NCBI GenBank assembly: GCA_003049485.1
Contig: PYST01000230.1
Coordinates: forward strand, 5,475-62,122
Length of the DNA: 56,648 bases
Direction: 5' to 3'
DNA from: Ophioceras dolichostomum
Lineage: Eukaryota > Ascomycota > Sordariomycetes > Magnaporthales > Ophioceraceae
The translations under genes and the position numbers were made by a program. This document shows, in pieces, positions 29,562 through 40,310 of this stretch. The notes under the pieces are model-generated. The model was not told where the DNA came from and ran no database searches. It saw only the letters and a program-made list of their open reading frames with translations. Numbering within the stretch: position 1 is the first letter of the stretch; each line of letters starts with the position of its first letter.

Positions 29562-32320
29562 TCGGGTATTGGTCGTACATGATCCGGTGGGCTTCCGTGT
29601 CTCGCCGTGTCTCCTCGTCTGACTTCTTCACGAGCTCAATCCTGCTTGATAGACGAATCTAAACTCAGCCCTAAGTCCCAGCCCTTGTTCAGCCATTGGC
29701 TCCGACTGGTAGCCCCACTAGCGCCTCCGTAACCGGCATTCAGCTGCTCTTTCGATCGTGTGTCCGTTCATTTAGGGACAGCACTCGAGCGAAACCTCAG
29801 CCGTGAGAGCTGAAGAAAGTTAAAGTTGGGTTCTCCGCAGCATCCGAGTCCACCCCTACCTGGTAGGTGCCTGACCTACCACAGAGGCGCTCGACATCCC
29901 CTGGTCTGGTCGGCGAAAGCGGCGAGGCAGAAGAACGCTCTGCGCATGAGAGAGAAAGGACGGGAGATACGAAAAGGCGTAAACTCAATCCACGCTTACG
30001 GTGACACGGCTTGCAGGCGTCCAGACGGCGCTTCGGGCGGCTGCATGTGTGTTGTTGGTCGTCCGAACGATGCGTGAGGGAAGGGCGGCACGAAAAGCAA
30101 TGAAGAGCGGTGAGATGCAGGTGTCTGAACGAATGGGGTATGGTCTAGACCAATATGCTGCCTGCAAGCAGAGACGGACATTGGCGCATCATGGATGGGG
30201 ATGGATCCTCTCCAGGGCTCTCTTTTTGTGACGTCGGAGGGTTACCATCACCTGCATTCGTCAAAAGGGTCAAAGGTATCCCACCACTCGGATGGAACGC
30301 GGATGGAGCACATGTGACCAACTTTGGGTAGCTGCGTCCTCTATGCAAGAGGCTGCTGTGAACGGAGAGTTCGGAACGAGAGTATTTCGTTGCCTATTTG
30401 CGAGATGCCCGAGCTGGGAGTCTGCGGCGTACTGAGATGTTAGGTAGAAAGAGATATGCTACAGTTCTGTCTTCGTCCAAGGAGAGCTGAAGGTATGTCT
30501 TCTTGTTTTCAGGACAAGAGAGGGAGGGTTCTGAAAAGCGATACTCCGTGATTATGGATCCCCGTGGTCCCCCGCAGTGACATCGGCTGGCGCCGTCACC
30601 CAGGCTGCTGGGATGTTATCTGCGCATGTCTTGCGGTGTGTGTAATTGACCTTCAAGACACTTAGTTATGGCGTGCTGATCTTTGGAGTTTACCAGGGGC
30701 ACCCATCAACCGTCTGTCAGGTTCTGTGTTCTCTTCTCTGAAACGGCAAATGGTTGTCTGTCAGCATGGGATCAAAAAATCGTTAGGACTGGAGCCACGT
30801 ATTGGAAATTGGCTCTTGAGGTGTTGCACAGACACCACTCATCACAGTACTCAGGTCGAATGTCCACGCAAGTTCCCTCAGGTTCCCCAGAGTTATTCTG
30901 CTGTACCACACTGAACGAGTGCGCACATGACATGCCGTGCTCTTTTTCTCTCGGTGGGATCTCTTCCGGTTGGCCCCCAAGAATTAGACCGACCCGTCTC
31001 GTCTATTACTGTTTGTATTACGGCACCCTTCGGTATTTCGCGTTGTAAGAACTTGAAAGCCCTCGAGGCTCGAGCCTGGTCCGGAAATGAAGGATTCGCG
31101 ATCGAGAACCGGGGGACGCCGAAAAAATGACGACATCGTGGGCTGCCATTTGGTTTTGACCCCTCTTCGCGTTGGAGGGGCTCGCTCCCGTCCCCGACAT
31201 TCCCGTCTGGTAATTCCTCTGACAGCCATGAAGTCAACACGAGGGAGGGCCTAGACCTGCAGAAAGCGGTAGCAGGGCTATGACGTTCAATCCTCCGGGA
31301 TACTACCCAGGGCTCCAAATCTACCAGGTGAACCCTGATGTTAGAGCAGCGTGCTTCAAAAAATCTGCCCAGCAAAACTCAAAGCCTACTTCCCCACACT
31401 TCTTTCGACAGCCCTGAAAGTGTCTTTGACCCCTCCACACCACCACCACGACCACCACCACCCTCCATTTTTGATAGTGGCAGCTGACCTCGATATCGAC
31501 CCTCCAGTCCACCTTCTTTTCCGTCTTCAAGTTGCATCCGGTGCCTCCACTGCACATCAGCATCCCTACCCCCTGCCATGTGTGCCGCCGCACCTCGTTA
31601 CCATCCTTGCCATCCCCCGTGGTTGGAATCAGGAGCCCAGACCACGCACCTAGGCCTGCCCCTGACATTTTCCTCTGCCCAGTGCCCGTCGTCCACTGCC
31701 AAATGCTCACTGCGAACGCAGCTGCCCGTGTCCCGCACCCCGAACCTGCTTTTTTTTTTTTGTTTCAAACCTGGGTGCCCCGTGAAAACTCTGGCTGGTG
31801 TCTTCCTGGGAGGAGGCATGTTCGATCACTCACCTCTCATATCCAGGAACTGACTCCTGGTACGGCGATGGTGCCCGATGAACCGCACCTGAACTTGCGG
31901 CTTGGGCTGTAGGTTTATCCGCCTTCGCCGGTAGGAGGTACCATATTCTCCAAGTTCGGGCTTTGACGGGCGGTTTTCTGTCACCGGGAACTAGCTCCAG
32001 GTACCATCAGCTTGGGCCTGGCGAACGAACGGGATGGAATTTAGCCCGAGCGAGTCGTAACGGTTAAGTTGCCGACGGCTTCCCCCAGTCACGGAAAACC
32101 GCCAACCAGCCCAAAAAGAAACCAGCAGGGACTCCTGGCAAATTCCACCCTTTCCACCCACTTAAAATTCCATGGCGGAAGCAGACTGGAGGGTGCAGTG
32201 GGTGAGTGACAGTGGACACCCACCATCCCTTCTTTTTCCACTCCTTCTCCTCGCGAGTTCCTTCCGCACCTGGCAGCCCGTCCTATGGCCAGTACTTCCA
32301 GCAGTTCTCGAGTCTTCGCG

Positions 32321-32355
32321 ACTCCCGACTCCCGCCTCCCGCCTCCCGCCTTCCG
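32321..32355. repeat. Five tandem copies of a 7-mer (CTCCCGC-like)
   Basis: ACTCCCG twice, CCTCCCG twice and CCTTCCG once, head to tail, in the upstream region of the gluconokinase gene. Confidence 0.85.
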
Positions 32356-33347
32356 TTCATTGCCGTTCTCGCTAGGTCATGGCGCTCGCTCTGTCCCGTA
32401 CTTCTTGTTTGCTTCTTGTCCAATCCTTGTTCAAATCCTTCCCACCACGGCACGCCGTACCTGGATTTGGACGAAGCCTACTAGTACTTGAGGAGTCCAT
32501 CCCGCACCCGAAAGTGCTCCTGTTATGGACTTGTAGTCAACCTTAGAATCGACACTGGGAGACCTTAGCTGCTAGGTGTTTGCTGACTGGCCTGCCCTGC
32601 ATGAATGGATATCATTCCTTTCGCCACTGCGATCCGTAATCCTGTCCTGTTAGATATCAAGGGACCCGCCATCCATCGTTGCGGTTGAGGTCTCCGCCTC
32701 CGCCTTAAATTTCACTCTCACATCTCCTTCTCTTCATACTCTCTCTCGCTCCATTCGTGTTTCCCGCTTGTTTCTTTTTCCTCCTCTTCTTCCTTTCCCT
32801 TGCCCTACCCCTTTCTCTACCTGCTTGCAGGAGACGTGTGGCAGCCGTCTGTGGCGCAATTATTTTTCGTTCAAGCGCTTCACAATCTTGGGTTCCTCTT
32901 CTCTTTTATAGGTCGTTTAGTGAGGCTTCTGCAGCTGGCGCATACCATACTTTCGTCTATTATAACAGTACTTGCCAATACTTCCTGGCCCCGGTCTCGG
33001 CGGTCACTTACACAGCACCGAAACGAGCAATCCTGGTAAAGTGGCACAAAAACCGAGCCCAGGGACCGCAAAGGCGTACAACCGCGGCGTGGTTCGCTCT
33101 TCCCCTTGACTTTTTCTCCGCATTTCAACCAACGGCACGAGCAGCACGAGGAGCACGAGGAACGGAGGGGACGCATTCACGGCCACAGCAGGCGTCTCCG
33201 GTAACCCCGTTACAGCAGACACGAGTTGCAAGTTTCGGCCGGTACTATGTGGAGGCTGTCAGTCAGTTGACACCAACCAACACACTTCACTTGCGCGCTC
33301 TCGCTCGCCCTTGCCCTCGTACACCACAGGCCCTTGAGAAGCTGGAG

Positions 33348-33355
33348 TATATAAT
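33348..33355 (+). promoter_or_regulatory. TATA box of the gluconokinase gene
   Basis: TATATAAT lies 127 bp upstream of the gluconokinase ATG, with no ATG in good context between them. This is the clearest TATA element seen in the window. Confidence 0.6.
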
Positions 33356-33474
33356 GGCCAGCTGAGGCACGGCATTTACAACCAGTCAACTACAATCCGC
33401 AATCTTCGCAGGCCTATCACACGCCCGTTCTGATAGCTCACAAGACAGTTTCCCCCTGAACAACGGACTTCAAG

Positions 33475-34140
33475 ATGGAGACCGCGAAGCATGCCCACAT
33501 ATTCTTGGTGGCCGGCCCGGCAGGCTGTGGGAAGACCACGGTAGCCAACCATATCGCTACCAGCCTTCATCTTCCATATGTTGAGGGTGATGAGGTAATT
33601 TGACTCCAATCCCTCGCTCTCGCCCACTCCTGGGTGTGCTAGCCTACGTAGGCAGTCATCCCCTACAGCCGGACAGCCCCTCTGACGATCTTCTGTGGCT
33701 CATAGCATCACCCGCCGGCCAACATCGAGAAGATGAGCAACGGCACCCCGCTCACCGACGCTGATCGGTGGGACTGGCTCACCGCCCTGCGCAACGAGGC
33801 CGTCCGGCACCTCACGAACGGCAGCCACGGCGTCGTGGTCACCTGCTCGGCGCTCAAGCGCAAGTACCGAGACGTCATGAGGGTCGCGCCCTACTTCACC
33901 CCGGGAGCCCGCGTGCACTTCATCTTCCTCAATGCCACGGAGGACTCCCTCCTGGCTCGCGTGGCCGCCCGCGAGAACCACTACATGGGCGCGAACATGG
34001 TGCGCAGCCAGTTCAACGACCTCGAGAAGCCCTCTGACGACGAGCTCGACATCATCAGCATCGACGTCAGCCAGCCCGTCGACAAGGTCAAGGCCACGGC
34101 CTTGGACTGGGTCACTGCAGCGCTGGGACAGGACCAATGA
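33475..34140 (+). CDS. Gluconokinase (GntK/shikimate-kinase-like)
   Basis: Phosphorylates D-gluconate to 6-phosphogluconate, feeding the pentose phosphate pathway. Two exons, 33475-33594 and 33706-34140, with a 111-nt phase-0 intron (GTAATT donor, CATAG acceptor); 184 aa. The P-loop is GPAGCGKT (residues 14-21). The junction gives YVEGDE + HHPPANIEKMSNGTPLTDADRW, the gluconokinase-specific segment that aligns with GD..HP..N..KM..G.PL.D.DR in GntK. Further hallmarks are VVVTCSALKRKYRD and HFIFLNATEDSLLARVAARENHYM. The length matches the family. Adenylate and shikimate kinases share the fold but lack the HP-N-KM-G-PL signature. Confidence 0.95.
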
Positions 34141-34780
34141 CACCCACGCCGTCGCCGATCGGAAGGAAACATAGTGGGGATACATCGGTTGATGTTGCCA
34201 TGGAATCTGACGATGAACAGAATATCCTTTTGAGTACCTAGGCGGTGACCTAGGTAAGCGGGAACCTACGGACGGCTTGAAGAGCCTATTGGCCTCACAA
34301 AGTCGTAATCTATTCAGGGTATGCATGGAACGGAAGGACGTTCTCCTAGATTCTACTTTTGATGAACTTACTGGGCAGTATGGGCAAGCAGGCTTTATTT
34401 TTCCTTCACATTTTCAAGCTTGGCTTGTGTAAAATCTCCCCTAGGATGGGATGGACGGACGGAAGCACCTCGGACAAGGCTACCTATCTACCTTACTTCG
34501 TTCCCTTTATTCTCACATGAATTCAATCTCTTGCCTTCCAATATTTAGGGGGTTTATATGACAACTTCAAAGGAGCATATGTGCTCCATGCACTGAACGT
34601 GCGTTCCTTTCCTACATGTGCCTCTCGATGACACCCAACATACGAATGTGTACACGTCCAGCGAGTGAGTGAGTGACAACGCACCCGGCAGAGGACAGGG
34701 GACGGATGCTGACTGTTGGTGTTGATGCGGTCGATATATGACTGGCTGCCTGCCATTACCGAACTCTAGCCAGCCAGCCT

Positions 34781-34800
34781 TCCCGCTCCTTTGAGCGGGA
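34781..34800. other. Perfect 8-bp stem, 4-nt loop hairpin
   Basis: TCCCGCTC, loop CTTT, GAGCGGGA. It is GC-rich with a short loop, about 640 bp past the gluconokinase stop. A role in 3'-end formation or as a dyad protein-binding site is unproven. Confidence 0.75.
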
Positions 34801-35239
34801 AATATGGACACATCCGACGGATGACGGCGCTTCCCGACAGCTTAGTGCTTCTCTCTAGAGGAGAAAAAAAATCAGGAAACAGGGAGAACAAAGAATAAGG
34901 AGGGAGAACGGACGAAGAAAAAAGAATAGCCGCACGGCTCGGGCATTTCGGCGCCGAGATCCTGGGATCGTGGGCGGACGACGACGACGACCACATCATC
35001 ATGTCGCGCAAGAACAAACCGCTGCAAAAAAAGGAAAGTTTCATATAACACATGCGACATATACCTATCTGGCTTGGCTTTCAGCTGGTGGAATTTTTCA
35101 TTTTCGTTGGCACTGCCACCCTGAAATGCGAGGCACGACGAATTCGGCTCCTTGCAGGTGTTGGGTGCTGTTCGTTTGCCGGCCGGGATGGAGGACAGAG
35201 GTATCCCTCCCTCGTACAGAGAAGGACGGCTCCGTCCTG

Positions 35240-35284
35240 GGTAGGTAGGTACCTAGGTAGGTAGGTAGGTAGGTAGATAGGTAC
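35240..35284. repeat. TAGG tetranucleotide microsatellite
   Basis: About ten imperfect TAGG/GTAG units interrupted by one TACC inversion. Related TAGGTACCTA words recur at about 11800, 35760, 36060 and the window end. Confidence 0.9.
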
Positions 35285-36056
35285 GGTACTTACTGAACCT
35301 GCTGCAAGCATGCCTACCTGACGTATATAGTAAAGGTAAGGTACTTACGTGCCTACGAGGCGGGGACCAGACCTCCTGTTTCTGCAAAACCACGCATGCT
35401 GAGGTGGGTTGCGTCGGAGAACTGGTTGGTGGGCGCCGAGGCCACATATGGATGGCTTCCTGCATATGCACGGTGAGGGGAAGGGGAGAAGAGGCAGGTG
35501 AGCTCGAGCACTGCTGGAAGGGGGAGGTGGAGGTGGCATGGTGGCTGGCTGCTGTGGGTGGCTATATTGGGCGCTCACCGGTTTCAGGTGCATGGATGTA
35601 AGGACAAGCTAGGTAAGAAGATCTTCCCTCTTTCTGTGTGGCTGTAGCTGCATCCCCAAAGTCCGAATCACACATACACCAGAGTAACGCGTGTGGAAAA
35701 AGAAATGCAGAAACAAAACCGCAGACCGATTTCTAAGATGCTGAACCTACCTATCAATCTAGGTACCTTAGGTAGATCCCTCACCGCGTGGGCGGGAGTA
35801 AAAATCGTCCAACTGACGCCATCTGCATGCCTTTATACTCTGCCGTGCTCATGCACACATCGCTATCTCCACCACCATTCCAAAACACAGGGAACCAGGT
35901 GGACAGGCTGAAGAATTTCCAAAAATGGTGTGCCTATCCAGAAAATCGGCAGACCGTAGCGCGAGAGACCACTGCCCCTTCCCAACAAGACAGTCCGGTC
36001 ACCACACCACCACCATCACCACCACCCGCTATATTCTTTTACCTCCCCTCCAGCAT

Positions 36057-36073
36057 ACCTACCTACCTACCTA
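36057..36073. repeat. ACCT tetranucleotide repeat
   Basis: About four ACCT units, complementary to the TAGG array 0.8 kb upstream. The following CTAACCTAGGTACC continues the same word. Confidence 0.85.
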
Positions 36074-36119
36074 ACCTAGGTACCTGCCAAGGTTTCAAAC
36101 AAAAAGCCTGCCTCGCTGC

Positions 36120-37871
36120 TCACCTCAAATGCATAACCATAACATCCGGCCCCTCAACAACCTCCCTCACAATCCCGGCCGCCCTCGCCAGCGTCGCCCC
36201 ATCGACAACCCTATGATCCGCGCACCAGCTGAAATTGCACACGTGCCTCTTCACCACTCTATCCTGCTCGTCGAACGCAGGCACGGTCCTCATCCTTCCC
36301 ACGCCCAGGATGGCGACCTCCCTCTCCACCACCACGGGCGACAGGTAGGTGCCCCCGATGCTGCCAATGTTGCTGACCGTGATCGTGCCGCCGCTCATGT
36401 CGTGCGGCGTGAGCTTCCCCGCGGAAGCCAGGGATTGTAACCGCAGAAGTTCGGAGGCGATGGACAGGATGTTGCGCTCCTGCACGTTGTGGATCACGGG
36501 CACGAGCAGGCCCGAGGGCGTGTCCATCGCCACGCCGATGTTGTGCGAGGAGCGCAGGGCGAGGGAGGCGCGATTTGTGGTGGGATCGATGTCGACGCGG
36601 GCGTTGAGGGTTGGGTGGGCGAAGAGCGCGAGGGAGACGGCTTTGATTATGAAGGGGAGATAGGAGAGCTTTGTGACGAAGGGTGATGATGTTGGGCTGG
36701 GGGCGGTAGTGGGAGGAGTACCAGTAGAGGAGGAGGCGAGGACTTTGTTCAGCCGAGAGCGCAGGTCGACGAGGCTGGTGAAGTCGACTTCGTCGGCGTA
36801 GAGGAAGTGCGGGATCGTGAGGGAGCGGGTCATGGTTTTGAACATCATCTGCTGCGTGTGGGAGAGCTGGACTATGGTCTCCTTTTGGGTGCTCGCGGTT
36901 GCGCCGGGAACTCCGGGTTGTGATGGCGGCTGGAATGGCGAGAGTGGTGATGGTGGCTGGTGTTGTGTCTGTGTTGCTGATGCTGGTGCTGGTGCTCCTC
37001 CCCTCGCGTCTCGTTCTTGCACGAACTTGTAAATGTCCTCCTTCAGCACGCGCCCGTCCCTCCCAGTGCCGTCCACGTCGGATATGTCGATGTTCAGCTC
37101 CTTGGACAGGTGCCGCACCGCTGGTGTTGCTAGTGAGGCACACTTGCCCTTCGGCTTCTTCCCTTCCGTGGCCGCACCAGCCGCCGCTGCGATCCCGCTC
37201 TCGGCTGTAATCTCGGCGTTCCTCTCGTGATGCTCTGAGGGTGTTGGTATTGGCGGCGGAGAGGCATTGGCGGGGGACTCGCTCGGTGGTGGCGGCTCCG
37301 ACGGTGTCAGGGCGTCGAGATCCTCCCTCTTGGCTTCTCCTTGTATGTCGATGTCCACGAATGGTTTTCCGACCTTCGCCATCTCGCCGGCGTCATAGTA
37401 GAGCTTCTTGACGACGCCTGTGAAGCGACTCGTGATTTCCACGGAGGCCTTGTCGCTCTGGACCTCGCACAGAGGCGAGAACTCCTCTACGCGGGCCCCT
37501 GGCTCGACAAACCATTGTATGATCTCGCATTCAACGATTCCTGTTTGGCTTGGTCATCAGCGGATGGCCGCTCCACTCGGGGAGGAGCAGACACAACAAT
37601 TGACCCCTGACACTGCGGATAGAAGGACAAATATAACCTCACCTTCGCCAATGTCGGCCAGCAACACCGGCTTCACGACCAGCAGCCTCCTCGACGCGTG
37701 GAAGTCCCTGGCGGGGTAGAATGTGGGCCGGCTTGCCCGCTGTCGGTCATTGCTCCTCGTCGACGGACGCGGGGTTCCAGTCATGATAGCGCTGAAGCCC
37801 CTGGGCAATTGCCCCAGCGCTCTCGAGCTTCGTCGTAGAAACATTTCAAAACCTCGAGAGTGCAGTTGCAT
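36120..37871 (-). CDS. Mitochondrial branched-chain 2-oxoacid dehydrogenase E2 (dihydrolipoyl transacylase)
   Basis: Transfers the branched acyl group from lipoyl-E2 to CoA in leucine, isoleucine and valine breakdown in the mitochondrial matrix. Two minus-strand exons, 37871-37643 and 37540-36120, with a 102-nt phase-1 intron; 549 aa. A presequence (FLRRSSRALGQLPRGF) precedes the lipoyl domain: LLADIGEG + IVECEIIQWFVEPGARV, with the lipoylated lysine K107 in SDKAS. A Pro/Ser linker follows, then the E3-binding domain (ATPAVRHLSKELNIDISDV), a second linker and the catalytic domain, ending CADHRVVDGA with His519 and Asp523. Pyruvate and 2-oxoglutarate E2s differ in linker and lipoyl sequences. 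The stop codon lies in AG|GTGAGC, which also fits a splice donor. Met10 is an alternative start. Divergent from ATP10. Confidence 0.93.
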
Positions 37872-38219
37872 ATGAGGAAAGAGGAAGGAGAGAGAGAAGG
37901 CGTGAGACTTGAGAGGCCTGGTTAGCTCCCTTCATAGCTCTCCCGAGCCGCTGACCATCGGCAATGGCTGCCGACGGCTTAAGTGAGGCTATGACGTTTT
38001 CCCGATTGAGCCCCTTGCATTTCGCCGCTGATAGCCGCGGGGTCAATTGAAGGGCTACCGTGCAGGGAGCGATTGCATACTGTACGTCGCACACGGTGCG
38101 GACCAAAATTTTGGAGCTCCAATCCGCCGTTGAAAACCGGAGCCGGAACTTTTAGCTCCAGCTCTCGGCTCTTGCCGACTGTTAACGACTGACGCCCGCG
38201 GCGGAACTCCCCGAAGAAG
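37872..38219. promoter_or_regulatory. 348-bp divergent promoter shared by the E2 gene and ATP10
   Basis: Both genes encode mitochondrial proteins and start at the ends of this short spacer. No TATA box was seen. Confidence 0.6.
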
Positions 38220-39511
38220 ATGGCGGCTCCGGTAACGCAAATGTTGAGGCCAGGCAGGCAACCGCTCACCTGTCTTCTATGCCAATGGCGAGGGTTTGCG
38301 ACCAGCAGCCTTCGACCCCAAAAGGAGAAACCTAAGGAAGCGGCCCCCACCCCATCATCGCCCGCCGGCTCTAGCGGAAGCCAGGATGAAGCTGCGATCG
38401 GTGCCTCGACGCGATCTCCGACGGCCGACAGCCCATTCGGCGACGCTCCAAGATCGTTTGGCAGGCGAGCCGAGAAGACGTTCACACCAAAACCCCTCGC
38501 CAGGCCTATCGGGATGCCAGACCCCCCACAGCCAGGAGAGAACACGGGTCTAGACTTTCGTTCTATTCGCCAACGTCGGGATGACTTCGTCGACTACGGA
38601 AAGCATCTCGTCCGCCGTCAGGAACTGTACGTTACACCCGGCACATGCCAACGGAGCTTGCTGCCCTGACCACCTCACCACCCCTGAATTTTCTCTGACA
38701 ACATGATTCTCACCACCGACCTTTGTCTCACATTTCCTCACATTACAGAAAGAGCCAGATATCTCGCCCATACTTCCGGGACTGGAGCAATCTGCAGTTC
38801 CACAAGGGCAAGGCATGGCTCGCGGCGCCGCGCCTCTTCAAGGCGGACAGATCCCTCTACTTCCCCAACCTGCACGGCTGGACGCTCTCCAAGACGGACG
38901 GCGACGAGCCACGCGACACCACTCCGGCCCTCGAAGGCAAAGCTAGCGTCGTCTCTGTGTTCAGCAGCGCCTGGGGCGACGGGCAGGCGCAGAGCTTCGT
39001 TTCCAAGGAGGCGAACCCGGCCCTGCACGAGGTGCTGGCCCGCGACGCCGACGCCGACGCGACGGCGCCTACGTCTACGTCTGCTGCGAAGGAGGGCGGC
39101 GGGAGCGAGAGTAAAAGTAGCGGTCGCTACGGACGCGCACAGCTGGTCAAGATCAACATCGAGGAGAACAGGGTAAAGGCGTGGCTGATCAAGCTGTTTA
39201 CGCCGTCGCTGCGGCGCAAGATCGGGAAGAGGTGGTGGGAGACGTACTTCGTGGTGCGCAAGGGCGTGTCTGACGAGATACGCGAGCGGATTGGGTTGCT
39301 GAACAGCAAGGTTGGATACACGTACCTGGTCGACTCGGAGTGCCGGATCCGTTGGGCTGCGAGCGGGCCCAGCTCGCCAGACGAGCGAGAGAGTCTCGTC
39401 AAGGGCTTGCAGAGGCTTGTTGATGAGATGGCTAAGGAGGAGAGCGCTTCTAGGACGGCTCAGGCGACGGTCATCGAGGCGGGTAAAGCGGCGACTGGCA
39501 AGGTGCCGTGA
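38220..39511 (+). CDS. ATP10: Mitochondrial ATPase complex assembly factor Atp10
   Basis: Inner-membrane assembly factor for the Fo sector of ATP synthase (in yeast it acts on subunit 6). Two exons, 38220-38626 and 38749-39511, with a 122-nt phase-2 intron (GTACGT donor, TTACAG acceptor); 389 aa. The N-terminus (LCQWRGFATSSLRP) is a mitochondrial presequence followed by a Pro/Ser-rich stretch. The junction restores RRQELKSQISRPYFRDWSN. Family segments are KADRSLYFPNLHGWTL, SVVSVFSSAWGDGQAQSFV, and the C-terminal WWETYFVVRKGVSDEIRERI and GYTYLVDSECRIRWAASG, typical of the Atp10 thioredoxin-like domain. A low-complexity Asp/Ala/Ser insertion lies around residues 250-280. Confidence 0.93.
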
Positions 39512-40310
39512 TGATATGGGAGATTGGATGCCTGTGTATTTGTATAGCTCTGTACCACCACTCCTCTGACTCTAGATAAAATGGGGAGACGTACGCGCGG
39601 AGGAACGTCATGCGCCATGTAGTTGAAAAAGATACCCCAGCCGCCGCCTTGGCGGAAATTATCAAAGACTGCACATGCGCAGAGGCTTGATGCGTGCAAT
39701 GGAGATTGAGAGGACGGGCCTGGTCCTTCGGGGGGATGTGCAAAAGGTTGCGAAAGCGACGACAACAGCAATGGTGGTAAATTGGTGCCATCCAGCTTGG
39801 ACTACATCGATCGGTTGGATGGCGAAGTCAACGGCCCCAACTCGTCCTCTTCCATCGGAACCGAGGATATGCTGTGGAGGGCCCCGTTTCGCCGTCCAAT
39901 TCGGGATTAGACGACCGTGACGAATCCCTGCACACAATGTCCTCGGTTCCGATGGCAGAGGACGAACTGACGCCGTTGAATTCGCTATTAAATCAACTAA
40001 TACGGTTGCACGTATTCAGCGGAATAGCGACCGGAAATGAGAACCATCCCGCCCGCATAGGTACCTGCCCATACCCAATATATCCCCGAGTAAATGGGGA
40101 ATGAAGTGAACACCGGGAAACACCCCCGGGACCAGAAATGAACGCCAATGCCACCCGTCCCAGAAGACGAACCAAGATGAAAAAAAAACCTCCCGGGGAA
40201 CAGGAAAGGAAGACAGTATGAGATGTAATCCAAACATGCTGGCAACAAACGAGACAGGCTTTACAGAGACGACGACAGGGGGGAGGGAGACAGAATACAA
40301 GAAACAGTCA
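39512..40310. other. Convergent intergenic region with a long inverted repeat
   Basis: 799 bp between ATP10 and GOS1. Apart from the inverted repeat at 39826-39987 it contains an 8-nt A run at about 40181 and no recognisable gene. Confidence 0.55.
39826..39987. repeat. Imperfect inverted repeat, arms about 75-80 nt
   Basis: The left arm (about 39826-39904) and the reverse complement of the right arm (about 39905-39987) align nearly end to end, with a perfect 16-nt core, CCATCGGAACCGAGGA (left) against TCCTCGGTTCCGATGG (right), flanked by longer blocks in which most differences are transitions. The arms meet near 39904 with little or no spacer. It could be a miniature inverted-repeat element, a small-RNA hairpin precursor or a decayed palindrome. 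Confidence 0.75.

Larger units (their letters stand above)
29138..33474. other. 4.3-kb gene-free region between DPP3 and gluconokinase
   Basis: This is the largest stretch without a recognisable gene; both flanking genes point away from it. Features seen: a cluster of SYGGRG-like sites at 29479-29561, a CAC-rich tract at about 31438-31465, an 11-nt T run at about 31750, short direct and inverted repeats at 31846-32103, a 7-mer tandem repeat at 32321-32355, long pyrimidine-rich runs at 32720-32830, and a TATA box at 33348. Open frames of 100-200 codons lack domains and mostly lack ATG starts. A non-coding transcript or a gene too divergent to recognise is possible. Confidence 0.55.
34141..36119. 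other. Convergent intergenic region with TAGG/CCTA repeats and a hairpin
   Basis: This 2-kb stretch between gluconokinase and the E2 gene holds a perfect hairpin at 34781-34800, an A-rich tract (34860-34925), TAGG tetranucleotide repeats at 35240-35284, a CCACCA tract at about 36004-36027 and ACCT repeats at 36057-36073. No protein gene is supported. Confidence 0.55.

Noticed and set aside
32757..33365. 202-codon plus-strand frame with a hydrophobic start
   Set aside because: It begins at GTG rather than ATG, has no domain, overlaps the gluconokinase promoter and runs into the TATA box; Leu/Phe at the start reflects a pyrimidine tract.
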